Shown here: positions 49,064 to 58,241 of the stretch, piece after piece
How the letters are laid out: each line of letters starts with the position of its first letter
How positions within the stretch are numbered: the stretch's first letter is position 1
NCBI RefSeq assembly: GCF_000783395.1
Contig: NZ_JSFK01000003.1
Span: 248,135-312,134 of the forward strand
DNA length: 64,000 nt
Source: Pseudomonas chlororaphis
GTDB lineage: Bacteria; Pseudomonadota; Gammaproteobacteria; Pseudomonadales; Pseudomonadaceae
Direction: 5' to 3'
Notes under the pieces: model-generated
The model's input: the letters and a program-made list of their open reading frames with translations, nothing else
Told to the model about the DNA's origin: nothing
The model's database searches: none
Position numbers and translations under genes: made by a program

Positions 49064-49399
49064 TCACGCGGGGTCCCAACTGACATATTTGACCCATTGA
49101 TCTCCTGCTTGCTGAAACCAAAGAGAGCGTACAACGCTGATGTTCTGACCGTTGACCACGTGATCCCCCTTCCTCAAGTAATCACCGCGCTGTTCTATCG
49201 ATATCGGTTGAGTTGTCGTATAAATCTCGCCGGAGCTCAGGGTAATGAGGGCGTGATACTGACCCTTATCATCCGCGCGGAAGACTTTTTTCACGACAGT
49301 ATCGCGTTTCTCATCGACCCATACGCCATCATTCAGGTGCGCGTTCAAAATGAAGGCGTCTTGTTGCATTGATCGCGCGGCCTCGTTTTGGTTTTTCAT
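49064..49399 (-). CDS. Conserved-looking hypothetical protein, 111 residues
   Basis: A soluble 111-residue protein, mostly beta by appearance (FILNAHLNDGVWVDEK, HALITLSSGEIYTTTQP, VVNGQNISVVRSLWFQ), with no signal peptide, membrane segment or known motif. An excellent ribosome site (AAGGAG, 6 bases before ATG 49399) supports that it is real. Its neighbours do not suggest a function. Confidence 0.7.
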   Translation of the reverse strand: MKNQNEAARSMQQDAFILNAHLNDGVWVDEKRDTVVKKVFRADDKGQYHALITLSSGEIYTTTQPISIEQRGDYLRKGDHVVNGQNISVVRSLWFQQAGDQWVKYVSWDPA

Positions 49400-49568
49400 G
49401 AAACTCTCCTTGCTGAACAGTAAAGAATCTTGATTCTTGCTCGCGACGGAATCGGCGCGTCTTAACCATAACTACGTGTGCAACTGATGTAACCTGTCAT
49501 ATCTGACAGGTAAAGCATGTTTTTTTGGTGCGATACGCTTTGGAAATTGAGCAAATAAACTCTAAAAT

Positions 49569-49578
49569 TTGTATACAA
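49569..49578. promoter_or_regulatory. TTGTATACAA palindrome upstream of a chemoreceptor gene
   Basis: A perfect 10-base palindrome 51 bases before the chemoreceptor ATG, in an AT-rich stretch. TTGTATACAA-like sites are used by several GntR-family regulators; TTGAGC upstream could act as a -35, but spacing is poor. Confidence 0.4.
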
Positions 49579-49628
49579 TCGGCACGACAGTTGCAGTGGT
49601 TCCCTCTCTTATTCCGTGGGGGTGCTCC

Positions 49629-51566
49629 ATGCAGTTGTGGCGACGCAGTATTCAATGGCAGCTGATTCTCAGCATGGGCACTGCCCTGCTGGTCAGTATC
49701 CTGATCGTGGTTGGCATTTATACCCTGGTGGTCAACCGCCTCGCCCAGAGCTATCTGGTCGAACAAGCACTGCCGTCGAGCATCGAAGCGACGCGCAACG
49801 ATATCGAACGGATCCTTGTGCAACCGCTGACAGCGGCCAAGGATATTGCCAGTAATACGATGGTCCGTGACTGGCTCGCCTCAGGCGAAGACAGCAGCAA
49901 AACCGCTGGCTTCGCGCAGTATCTGGAAGGCATCCGCGCCGAACATAAAGCTTTCACCGCTTTGATCATCGGCACCGAATCCAATCATTACATCACCGAA
50001 AAAGGCCTGGATCGCACCCTCAGCCGTTCAAAACCGGCTGACGCGTGGTTCTATTCCTTCCTCGACAGCAATCAGCCGCGCACCCTCAATATCGACAACG
50101 ACGGCGCCACCGGAGAACTGGCGCTGTTCATCGATTTGAAGGTCGAGCAGGCCGGTAAAGTGGTCGGTGTGGCTGGGCTCGGTTTGAGCATGAAAGAGTT
50201 ATCGGAGCTGATTCACAACTTCAGCTTTGGTGAGCGCGGCAAGGTCTATCTCGTGCGTTCCGACGGTTTGATTCAGGTACATCCCGAAGCGCAGTTCAGC
50301 GGCAAACGCACCTTGAGCGAGCAGATTGGCGCCAATGCGGCGCAGTCCGTCATGGGCCAGAAAACAGCGATCAGCAGCAGCTTCCAGAGGGATGGCGAAG
50401 ACTTCCTCGCCTTCAGCCTGCCTTTGCGTGATTTAGGTTGGACCTTGGTGGCCGAAGTGCCGCAGTCGCAGATCTACGCCGAAGCCCGAAAAGCGATGTG
50501 GATGAGTGGCGGCATTGGTCTGGCGGTGGCATTGGTGTGCCTCGCTCTGGTGGTGTGGCTGGCGCAAGGTTTGGTGCGGCCGATTCGCCAAGTAACAGCC
50601 GCGCTGGTAGCAATCGGTAGCGGTGGTGGAGATTTGACCCATCGGTTAGATTCCAGCCGCGCTGATGAGCTGGGTGACCTCGCTCGCGGCTTTAACCGTT
50701 TCCTCGATAGCCAGCGCGGGATGATCGGTGAAGTGCTGACCACCAGCGAGCGCCTGCGCACCGCTGTAGGGCAAGTGGCGAAGGTGGTGGAAAACACTGC
50801 CGAGCGTTCCGGCCGTCAGCAGGAAATGACCGACATGGTCGCCACGGCTGTTCATGAAATGGGCCTGACCGTGCAGGAGATTGCGCAGAACGCCGGTAAC
50901 GCGGCACTCGCTTCGCAAACCGCGCGCGATGAGGCGATGCAGGCGCGGGAAGTGGTCGGTGGCTCGATCCGGCATATTGAAAGCATGTCCGATGAGATTG
51001 GCGTCGCGGCGGGTGCGGTCGGTGAGCTGGCACATCAGGTGGCGTCGATCGACTCGGTGCTGGCGGTGATTCGCGGGGTATCCGAGCAAACCAACCTGCT
51101 GGCGCTCAACGCAGCGATTGAAGCGGCGCGCGCCGGTGATATGGGACGCGGCTTTGCGGTTGTTGCTGATGAAGTGCGTACTTTGGCGCGCAGGACGCAG
51201 GCGTCCACCGACGAAATCCAGCAGATGATCGGCAGCCTCAAACAAGGTGCGGAAAACGCCGTGTCGTCGATGCGTACCGGGCAAGCGGCAACCGGCACCG
51301 GGGTTGAGTCGAGTCAGCGCACCGGGGCATCGTTGACGGCGATTACTGGTCAGGTCGAGCGCATCAGCGATATGAACCATCAGGTCGCGACGGCGACGGA
51401 AGAGCAGTCGGCGGTGACGGAAGAGATCAACCGCAATGTGCAGGGCATTTCCGATCTGGCGCGGGCGACGGCGGGGGAGGTTCGGGCTTGTCGTGAGGAT
51501 TGTCAGATGTTGCAGAGGCTGGCGGATGATCTGGCGCGGCAGATGGGTGGGTTCAAGTTGAGTTGA
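49629..51566 (+). CDS. Methyl-accepting chemotaxis protein, dCache-type sensor
   Basis: A 645-residue chemoreceptor. TM1 (about 10-35) is followed by a periplasmic double-Cache-like domain (about 40-285; [16 protein letters not shown] and [17 protein letters not shown] are typical), TM2 (about 292-315), HAMP ([24 protein letters not shown]), and a signalling domain with [19 protein letters not shown]. dCache receptors often bind amino acids or other carboxylates, but the key ligand motif cannot be assigned here. The ATG at 49629 follows GGGGGTG. Confidence 0.9.
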   Translation: MQLWRRSIQWQLILSMGTALLVSILIVVGIYTLVVNRLAQSYLVEQALPSSIEATRNDIERILVQPLTAAKDIASNTMVRDWLASGEDSSKTAGFAQYLEGIRAEHKAFTALIIGTESNHYITEKGLDRTLSRSKPADAWFYSFLDSNQPRTLNIDNDGATGELALFIDLKVEQAGKVVGVAGLGLSMKELSELIHNFSFGERGKVYLVRSDGLIQVHPEAQFSGKRTLSEQIGANAAQSVMGQKTAISSSFQRDGEDFLAFSLPLRDLGWTLVAEVPQSQIYAEARKAMWMSGGIGLAVALVCLALVVWLAQGLVRPIRQVTAALVAIGSGGGDLTHRLDSSRADELGDLARGFNRFLDSQRGMIGEVLTTSERLRTAVGQVAKVVENTAERSGRQQEMTDMVATAVHEMGLTVQEIAQNAGNAALASQTARDEAMQAREVVGGSIRHIESMSDEIGVAAGAVGELAHQVASIDSVLAVIRGVSEQTNLLALNAAIEAARAGDMGRGFAVVADEVRTLARRTQASTDEIQQMIGSLKQGAENAVSSMRTGQAATGTGVESSQRTGASLTAITGQVERISDMNHQVATATEEQSAVTEEINRNVQGISDLARATAGEVRACREDCQMLQRLADDLARQMGGFKLS

Positions 51567-51583
51567 GTGTTGAGCCAGAAAAG

Positions 51584-51760
51584 CCCCTCACCCTAGCCCT
51601 CTCCCAGAGGGAGAGGGGACTGAATGTGGAATGCTTGAGAAGTACGCCGACCTGAAAATGCTTTACCGAATCCATAGTCGACGCGGTTTTTCAGGTCGAT
51701 GTATAGCGCCAGACACCTCGGTCGGCCCCCTCTCCCTCCGGGAGAGGGCTGGGGTGAGGG
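51584..51760. repeat. CCCTCACCC terminal-inverted-repeat element (copy 2)
   Basis: The same ends as the 46389-46545 copy, with a 177-base body. The central part shares CGACCTGAAAAT and a CGATGTA-like piece. It lies between the chemoreceptor and the convergent acyl-CoA dehydrogenase gene, where it could also act as a transcription stop. Confidence 0.85.
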
Positions 51761-51767
51761 TCGCGTT

Positions 51768-53570
51768 TCAGAACCAAGCATCCTGCATCGCCAGACACGT
51801 ATCATCCCGCGCCTCCAGCAACGCCAACTCATGGTGACAACCCGGCACTTCCCACGTCAGGAAATACCGCGCCGCCTGTAACTTGCCCTTATAGAAGTCA
51901 GCATCCGCCGCATTACCCATGGCCAACCCTTCCTCGGCACGAATCGCCTGTTCCAACCAGCGCCAGCCAATAACCGTGTGCCCGAACACCTTCAGGTACA
52001 ACGCCGAATTCGCCAGGCTGCTATTGACCTTGCCCTGTGCCAGATCGGTCAACAAACCGATGGTCACCGTTTGCAGGCGCGCCACCAGTTTCTCTAAAGG
52101 CTCACGCAACGCGGTCAGCGATTCGTATGCCGTTGCGCGCTCTGCCGTGGTGGCGATCAGACGAATCAATTGCTTCAGTCCCGCGCCACCGTTCTGCGCC
52201 AATTTACGCCCGAGCAAGTCCAGCGATTGAATGCCATGGGTGCCTTCATGAATCGGGTTCAAGCGGTTGTCGCGGTAATACTGCTCCACCGGGTATTCAC
52301 GGGTGTAACCGTGACCGCCAAGAATCTGGATCGCCAGTTCGTTGGCCTTCAGGCAGAACTCCGACGGCCAGGATTTGACGATCGGTGTCAGCAGATCCAG
52401 CAACTCATGCGCCTGCTTGCGCTCGGCTTCGGACTCAAGCGTCGTGGTGTCATCGAACAGGCGAGCGGCGTACAGGCCGAGGTCAAACGCACCTTCGACG
52501 TAGGATTTTTGCGTCAACAGCATACGTCTGACATCGGCGTGCTGAATGATCGCCACCGGTGCCGTCGTCGGATCCTTGCTGTCCGGCACGCGACCCTGTG
52601 GCCGCTCGCGGGCGTACTCCAGCGAGTACAGATAACCGGCATAACCGAGCATCACCGCGCCCATGCCGACGCCGATCCGTGCTTCGTTCATCATCTGGAA
52701 CATATAGCTCAGGCCATGATGCGGCTTGCCCACCAGATAACCGACGCACTCACCGTTATCGCCGAAGTTCAGTGCTGTGGAGGTGGTGCCGCGCCAGCCC
52801 ATCTTGTGAAACAGCCCGGCCAGCAGTACGTCATTACGCTGACCGAGGCTGCCGTCATCGTTGACCAGAATCTTCGGCACGATGAACAGCGAAATGCCTT
52901 TGACCCCCGGCGGCGCGTCGGGCAGTTTGGCCAGAACCATGTGCACGATGTTTTCCGAGAGCGGGTGATCGCCGCCGGAAATGAAGATCTTGTTGCCCTT
53001 GAGGCGATAGGTGCCGTCGGAAGCCGGCTCGGCGCGCGTACGAATATCCGATAGCGATGAGCCTGCGTGCGGTTCGGTCAGCGCCATGGTGCCGAAGAAG
53101 CGCCCGTCGATCATAGGCTGCAAAAAGTGCTGTTTCTGTTCTTCGCTACCGAAGCTTTCGATCAGGTTCGCCGCGCCCATGGTCAGGAACGGGTAGGACG
53201 TCGACGCCGCGTTGGCTGACTGGAAATGCGCGAAGCAGGCTTGCGATAGCAGCGTAGGAAGCTGCATGCCGCCCGCTTCGAAACTTCTCGCGGCGTTGAG
53301 GAATCCGGCCTCAAGGAACGCATCCACCGCCGGTTTCACTTCAGGAATCAGAATCGCCTGACCGTCCTCGTAGCGCGGTTCGTTCTCGTCGCCTTTGCGG
53401 TTGTGCGGTGCGAAGTACTTCTCGGCGATGTTGCGTGCGGTGCCGATGGCGGCGTCGAAGGTCTCGCGGTTGTGCTCGGCAAAGCGCTCACGCCGGGTCA
53501 GGCCCTCGGCATCAAGGACTTCATACAGCTCGAAAGCCAGATTGCGGGAACTGAGCAGCGTCTCGGACAT
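51768..53570 (-). CDS. Acyl-CoA dehydrogenase, long C-terminal form
   Basis: A 600-residue FAD-dependent acyl-CoA dehydrogenase. The FAD-loop motif FFGTMALTEPHAGSSLSDI is near 155 and the catalytic-base region EGTHGIQSLDLLGRKL is near 440. The extra C-terminal domain (about 460-590) is typical of AcdB-like acyl-CoA dehydrogenases of about 600 residues. It probably oxidises medium or long-chain acyl-CoA in beta-oxidation. Substrate length is not deducible. It is monocistronic. Confidence 0.9.
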   Translation of the reverse strand: MSETLLSSRNLAFELYEVLDAEGLTRRERFAEHNRETFDAAIGTARNIAEKYFAPHNRKGDENEPRYEDGQAILIPEVKPAVDAFLEAGFLNAARSFEAGGMQLPTLLSQACFAHFQSANAASTSYPFLTMGAANLIESFGSEEQKQHFLQPMIDGRFFGTMALTEPHAGSSLSDIRTRAEPASDGTYRLKGNKIFISGGDHPLSENIVHMVLAKLPDAPPGVKGISLFIVPKILVNDDGSLGQRNDVLLAGLFHKMGWRGTTSTALNFGDNGECVGYLVGKPHHGLSYMFQMMNEARIGVGMGAVMLGYAGYLYSLEYARERPQGRVPDSKDPTTAPVAIIQHADVRRMLLTQKSYVEGAFDLGLYAARLFDDTTTLESEAERKQAHELLDLLTPIVKSWPSEFCLKANELAIQILGGHGYTREYPVEQYYRDNRLNPIHEGTHGIQSLDLLGRKLAQNGGAGLKQLIRLIATTAERATAYESLTALREPLEKLVARLQTVTIGLLTDLAQGKVNSSLANSALYLKVFGHTVIGWRWLEQAIRAEEGLAMGNAADADFYKGKLQAARYFLTWEVPGCHHELALLEARDDTCLAMQDAWF

Positions 53571-53689
53571 GGCGGCCTACCTGAAATTGGGGTTGGGCCG
53601 AGTCTAGGCGTGCTGATAAAGGCTGAACAGGATGATTGATAAGCGTGATGTTGGAGCCGCGCAGCAACTTTGCAAACACCACAAACCAC

Positions 53690-53781
53690 TGTGGGAGCGA
53701 GCCTGCTCGCGAAAGCGGTGGGTCAGGCAACATTGATGTCGACTGACACTCCGTCTTCGCGAGCAGGCTCGCTCCCACAGG
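53690..53781. repeat. REP/BIME palindrome (GAGCCTGCTCGCG type)
   Basis: TGTGGGAGCGAGCCTGCTCGCGAAAGCGG and its inverse flank a 36-base centre, between the dehydrogenase start and the end of putA. Confidence 0.9.
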
Positions 53782-53792
53782 GGGATTTCATT

Positions 53793-53817
53793 CCAGGCGA
53801 CCGTTGCGGTCGCCTGG
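53793..53817 (-). terminator. Terminator hairpin after putA
   Basis: CCAGGCGACCG and CGGTCGCCTGG pair over 11 bp with a 3-base loop, 13 bases after the putA stop. There is no T run, so strength is uncertain. Confidence 0.6.
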
Positions 53818-53829
53818 AGTTACAGCGGT

Positions 53830-56800
53830 TTAGCCGATAGTCATCAAGCTCGCGTTACCACCTGCCGCAGCAGTGTTAACACTCAACGCCCGCTCGATCA
53901 CCAGACGCTCCAGCGCAATGTTGGTCTCACCCTGGGACAAGCCTTGAACCCCAACAATCGCGCCGGCACGCTTGGCGATCTGCTGGCAAACGCCGCGCAA
54001 CTGGTCGGAATGGCCGTGATGCAGAACCGCATCAAATACCACCTCGTCCTTGTTCCAGTCGGCAACCAGTTTGATCCGTGCCTGAATCTCCTTCGGCAGG
54101 CGTGCGAACAAGGCCTTGCTGATGTCGGACTCCGGCCACACTGCCGAACCGCCCACGGCCAATACCGCAGCCAGTTGCGTCAGCAGATCACCTTCAACCT
54201 CCGCCAGGCACAGCACGTGCTCACGCGGCAGGATCGCGTAGCTGTTCTTCTCACCGGTCGGGCCGGCCAGTACGCGGGTGATGCCGCTCTGCGATTGCGC
54301 AGCGTACTGCACGCACAGGGTGCTCAGGTCGGCGTACTTGTTGCTTTCAGCCCAGGCTTTCAGTGCGTTCAGCGGTTTGCTCATGGCATCGCGTAGACGA
54401 ACGTCCGGGGCGATAACGGCATCACCGCGAGCGAAGGATTGTTCGATGGCGTCGGTAGGACGTGTCGCCAGCAAACGGTACAGGTACAGCGGGCCACCGG
54501 CTTTCGGGCCAGTACCCGACAGGCCTTCGCCGCCGAATGGCTGCACGCCGACCACGGCACCGACGATGTTGCGGTTAACGTAGACGTTACCGGCGTTGAC
54601 GTTGTCGATCACCTTGGCGATGGTCTCGTCGATCCGGGTGTGCACGCCCAGCGTCAGGCCATAACCGGAAGCGTTGATCTGGCCGATCAGTTGATCGATC
54701 TCTTTGCGCTTGTAGCGCACCACGTGCAGCACCGGCCCGAAGATCTCGCGTTGCAGCTCGTCGAAGCTTTCCAGCTCGATCAGCGTCGGCATGACGAAGG
54801 TGCCGCGTTTGACTTCTTCGGTGTCGGCAATCGCCACTTGGTAGACGTTGCGACCTTTGTCGCGCATGCCCTGGATGTGCTTGTCGATGCCAGCCTTGGC
54901 TTCGGCGTCGATCACCGGGCCGATGTCCACGGACAGGCGTTCCGGGTTGCCGAGACGGCTTTCCGCCATCGCACCTTTAAGCATTTCGATGACGCGATCG
55001 GCGGAATCTTCCTGCAAGCAAAGTACGCGCAGCGCCGAGCAACGCTGACCGGCGCTGTCGAAGGCCGAGGACACCACGTCGATCACGACTTGTTCGGTCA
55101 GTGCCGAGGAGTCGACGATCATTGCGTTCTGGCCACCGGTTTCAGCGATCAGCGGAATCGGACGGCCCTGGCTGTCGAGACGGCCAGCAATATTACGTTG
55201 CAGCAGACGAGCGACTTCGGTGGAACCGGTGAACATCACGCCTTTGACGCGCTCATCGCCAACCAGGCCGGCGCCAACGGTTTCACCGCGACCCGGCAGC
55301 AGTTGCAGCACGCCTTCCGGAATCCCGGCTTCGAGCAGCAAGCGCACGGCTTGTGCGGCAACCAGCGGCGTTTGTTCGGCAGGCTTGGCCAGTACCGGGT
55401 TACCGGCAGCCAGTGCCGCAGCAACCTGACCACTGAAAATCGCCAGCGGGAAGTTCCACGGGCTGATGCACACCACCGGACCCAGTGGGCGATGGGCGTC
55501 ATTGCTGAAATCGTTGCGCGCCTGCACTGCGTAATAACGCAGGAAGTCGACGGCTTCACGGACTTCAGCGATGGCGTTGGCGAAGGTCTTGCCGGCTTCG
55601 CGAGCCAGCAGGCCCATCAGCGGCTGAATCTCGCCTTCCATCAAGTCAGCGGCACGTTCCAGAATCGCCGCGCGTTCGGCCGGCGGGGTGGCCTGCCAGA
55701 TCGGCGCAGCGTTCAGTGCGCATTGAATGGCGTTGTCGACGTCTTCGACGGTGGCTTCCTGTACGTGACCAACCACATCACGGTGATCGGCCGGGTTCAG
55801 CACTGGCGCCGGGGTTTCAGTGCTGGAAGCGCAACCGAGCATCGGCGCAGCTTTCCAGTCGTTGTGCGCGGTAGCCAGCAGGGCGCAGGACAGCGAAGCC
55901 AGACGATGTTCGTTGGCCATGTCGATGCCGCTGGAGTTGGCGCGTTCGGAACCATACAGATCACGCGGCAGCGGTATGCGCGGGTGCGGCAGGCCGAAAC
56001 CACCTTCCACGGTCGCCATCTGCTCGATCTGCGCCACTGGATCGGCCACCAGCTCCTGAATCGAAATCGACTGGTCGGCGATGCGGTTGACGAACGAAGT
56101 GTTCGCTCCGTTTTCCAGCAGTCGACGTACCAGATACGCCAACAGGGTTTCGTGGGTGCCGACCGGAGCGTACACGCGGCACGGACGGTTCAGCTTGCCT
56201 TCGGAAACTTTGCCGACAACCTGCTCGTAGAGCGGTTCGCCCATGCCGTGCAGGCACTGGAATTCGTACTGGCCCGGGTAATAGTTCTGGCCGGCGATGT
56301 GGTAAATGGCCGACAGGGTGTGGGCGTTGTGCGTGGCGAACTGCGGGTAGATGACTTCCGGCACCGACAGCAGTTTGCGTGCGCAAGCAATGTAGGAAAC
56401 GTCGGTGTACACCTTGCGGGTGTAGACCGGATAGCCTTCCAGGCCTTCGACCTGGGCGCGCTTGATTTCGCTGTCCCAGTACGCGCCTTTCACCAGACGG
56501 ATCATCAGGCGATGACGGCTGCGGCGAGCCAGGTCGATCACGTAGTCGATCACGTACGGGCAACGCTTCTGGTAAGCCTGGATAACGAAACCGATGCCGT
56601 TCCAGCCAGTCAGTTGCGGCTCGAAGCACAGGCGCTCAAGCAGATCCAGCGACAGTTCGAGACGGTCGGCTTCTTCGGCGTCGATGTTCAGGCCGATGTC
56701 GTATTGCTTGGCCAGCAGGGTCAGCGACAGCAGGCGCGGGTACAACTCGTCCATCACACGCTCGTACTGCGCGCGGCTGTAACGCGGGTGCAGTGCCGAC

Positions 56801-57783
56801 AGCTTGATGGAAATGCCCGGGCCTTCATAAATCCCACGACCGTGGGAGGCTTTGCCGATCGAGTGAATGGCTTGTTCGTACGACGCCAGGTACTTCTGCG
56901 CGTCGTGCTCGGTCAGTGCCGCTTCACCGAGCATGTCGTAGGAATAACGGAAGCCCTTGGCTTCGAACTTGCTCGCGTTGGCCAGGGCTTCGGCGATGGT
57001 TTCGCCGGTGACGAACTGCTCGCCCATCAGGCGCATGGCCATGTCGACGCCCTTGCGGATCATCGGCTCGCCGCTCTTGCCGATGATGCGGCTCAGCGAC
57101 GAAGTCAGACCGGCTTCGTTGTGCGTCGAGACCAGTTTGCCGGTCAGCAGCAGGCCCCAAGTGGCCGCGTTGACGAACAGCGAAGGGCTGTTGCCCAGGT
57201 GCGGATGCCAGTTGCCGGTGCTGATCTTGTCGCGGATCAGTGCATCGCGGGTACCTTTATCCGGGATACGCAGCAGCGCTTCGGCCAGGCACATCAGTGC
57301 TACGCCTTCCTGGGACGACAGGGAAAATTCCTGCAGCAGACCTTGAACAATGCCTGCACGACCGCCGGCACTTTTCTGGTTACGCAGTTTTTCCGCGATG
57401 GAAGCGGCGAGCTTATTGGTGGCTTCAGCCATCGCGATCGGCAGGCGAGCCTGCTCGATCAGCATCGGCACCACTTCCGGCTCAGGGCGGCGGTAAGCAG
57501 CGGTGATCGAAGCACGCAATACCGACTGCGGCAGGATGCTTTCGGCGAATTCGAGGAAGCACTGGTGGGCGTGATCGGTGTGGACTTCGCCCGCCTCATC
57601 GGCGTCCTTGGCGGTCAAACCGTTCAGCTCGGTCAAGGTTGCACCACCCTCGAGTTTTTCCAGGTAATTGAAAATTGCCTGCTTGATCAGCCAGTGCGGT
57701 GTGCGATCAATCGAGGTCGCGGCCGCCTTCAGGCGCTCGCGGGTCGGGTCATCAAGTTTGACCCCAAGGGTGGTGGTAGCCAT
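53830..57783 (-). CDS. putA: Trifunctional PutA: proline dehydrogenase, P5C dehydrogenase and DNA-binding regulator
   Basis: A 1317-residue trifunctional flavoenzyme. Residues 1-47 are a ribbon-helix-helix (TTTLGVKLDDPTRERLKAAA) that represses the put genes. The proline dehydrogenase barrel (about 250-570) includes GPGISIKLSALHPRY and ATHNAHT. The aldehyde dehydrogenase half (about 650-1110) has ETGGQNAMIV and the catalytic cysteine in SAGQRCSALR. The tail (about 1120-1317) is the usual long-PutA extension. It oxidises proline to glutamate, passing electrons to the respiratory chain. The ATG at 57783 is preceded by GAGG at 6 bases. Confidence 0.97.
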   Translation of the reverse strand: MATTTLGVKLDDPTRERLKAAATSIDRTPHWLIKQAIFNYLEKLEGGATLTELNGLTAKDADEAGEVHTDHAHQCFLEFAESILPQSVLRASITAAYRRPEPEVVPMLIEQARLPIAMAEATNKLAASIAEKLRNQKSAGGRAGIVQGLLQEFSLSSQEGVALMCLAEALLRIPDKGTRDALIRDKISTGNWHPHLGNSPSLFVNAATWGLLLTGKLVSTHNEAGLTSSLSRIIGKSGEPMIRKGVDMAMRLMGEQFVTGETIAEALANASKFEAKGFRYSYDMLGEAALTEHDAQKYLASYEQAIHSIGKASHGRGIYEGPGISIKLSALHPRYSRAQYERVMDELYPRLLSLTLLAKQYDIGLNIDAEEADRLELSLDLLERLCFEPQLTGWNGIGFVIQAYQKRCPYVIDYVIDLARRSRHRLMIRLVKGAYWDSEIKRAQVEGLEGYPVYTRKVYTDVSYIACARKLLSVPEVIYPQFATHNAHTLSAIYHIAGQNYYPGQYEFQCLHGMGEPLYEQVVGKVSEGKLNRPCRVYAPVGTHETLLAYLVRRLLENGANTSFVNRIADQSISIQELVADPVAQIEQMATVEGGFGLPHPRIPLPRDLYGSERANSSGIDMANEHRLASLSCALLATAHNDWKAAPMLGCASSTETPAPVLNPADHRDVVGHVQEATVEDVDNAIQCALNAAPIWQATPPAERAAILERAADLMEGEIQPLMGLLAREAGKTFANAIAEVREAVDFLRYYAVQARNDFSNDAHRPLGPVVCISPWNFPLAIFSGQVAAALAAGNPVLAKPAEQTPLVAAQAVRLLLEAGIPEGVLQLLPGRGETVGAGLVGDERVKGVMFTGSTEVARLLQRNIAGRLDSQGRPIPLIAETGGQNAMIVDSSALTEQVVIDVVSSAFDSAGQRCSALRVLCLQEDSADRVIEMLKGAMAESRLGNPERLSVDIGPVIDAEAKAGIDKHIQGMRDKGRNVYQVAIADTEEVKRGTFVMPTLIELESFDELQREIFGPVLHVVRYKRKEIDQLIGQINASGYGLTLGVHTRIDETIAKVIDNVNAGNVYVNRNIVGAVVGVQPFGGEGLSGTGPKAGGPLYLYRLLATRPTDAIEQSFARGDAVIAPDVRLRDAMSKPLNALKAWAESNKYADLSTLCVQYAAQSQSGITRVLAGPTGEKNSYAILPREHVLCLAEVEGDLLTQLAAVLAVGGSAVWPESDISKALFARLPKEIQARIKLVADWNKDEVVFDAVLHHGHSDQLRGVCQQIAKRAGAIVGVQGLSQGETNIALERLVIERALSVNTAAAGGNASLMTIG

Positions 57784-58241
57784 ATTTTTATCCTCATGGT
57801 TGCCACAGTTGCGTGGCATCAGCTGGCCGCAAGATTAGCCGTGCGCTGAAAGAGGTGCAACCGGGTGCAACCCTTTTTTTGTCGGAATAATAGGCAGCTC
57901 GTCAGGAATTATTTTCTGGTACGAAAGTGCTGCTCTTGCTTGGTGCTTTTGCTTCTAGCTAAGGGCCATGACTGCCACAAAAGGGAGCAAAAACGGGGTG
58001 ATCGTCGATAAATCCGACTAGGTGCAACTAATTCTCACGAAACTGGTTGCACCTTATTTGATTTGTTGCATAGCATTCGCGCCCAAGGTGCAACCGGAAA
58101 TAATCCGGCGCACCGGCTGATGGCTTTCCTGGGGAAACATCAGTCCTAAATGCGCGGGATCCCGGATCGTCTGCCAAACGTCGTCGTTTGCGTGCGGTTC
58201 ACCACCGCCGCTACATAAAAACAAAGCCAGGGCGTAACTCA
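57784..58241. promoter_or_regulatory. putA-putP intergenic control region with six PutA-type GTTGCA sites
   Basis: E. coli PutA binds GTTGCA. Six copies occur here on either strand: 57856-57861, 57866-57871, 58023-58028, 58046-58051, 58065-58070 and 58089-58094. Several are embedded in a longer GGTTGCACC context. Two sit near the putA start, four near the putP side. This suggests the RHH domain represses both divergent genes from two clusters. Promoter boxes are not assigned. Confidence 0.75.

Noticed and set aside
54439..57849. A 1136-codon open frame on the plus strand opposite putA
   Set aside because: A mirror of putA codon bias; no domain or ribosome site, and it runs through the putA start.
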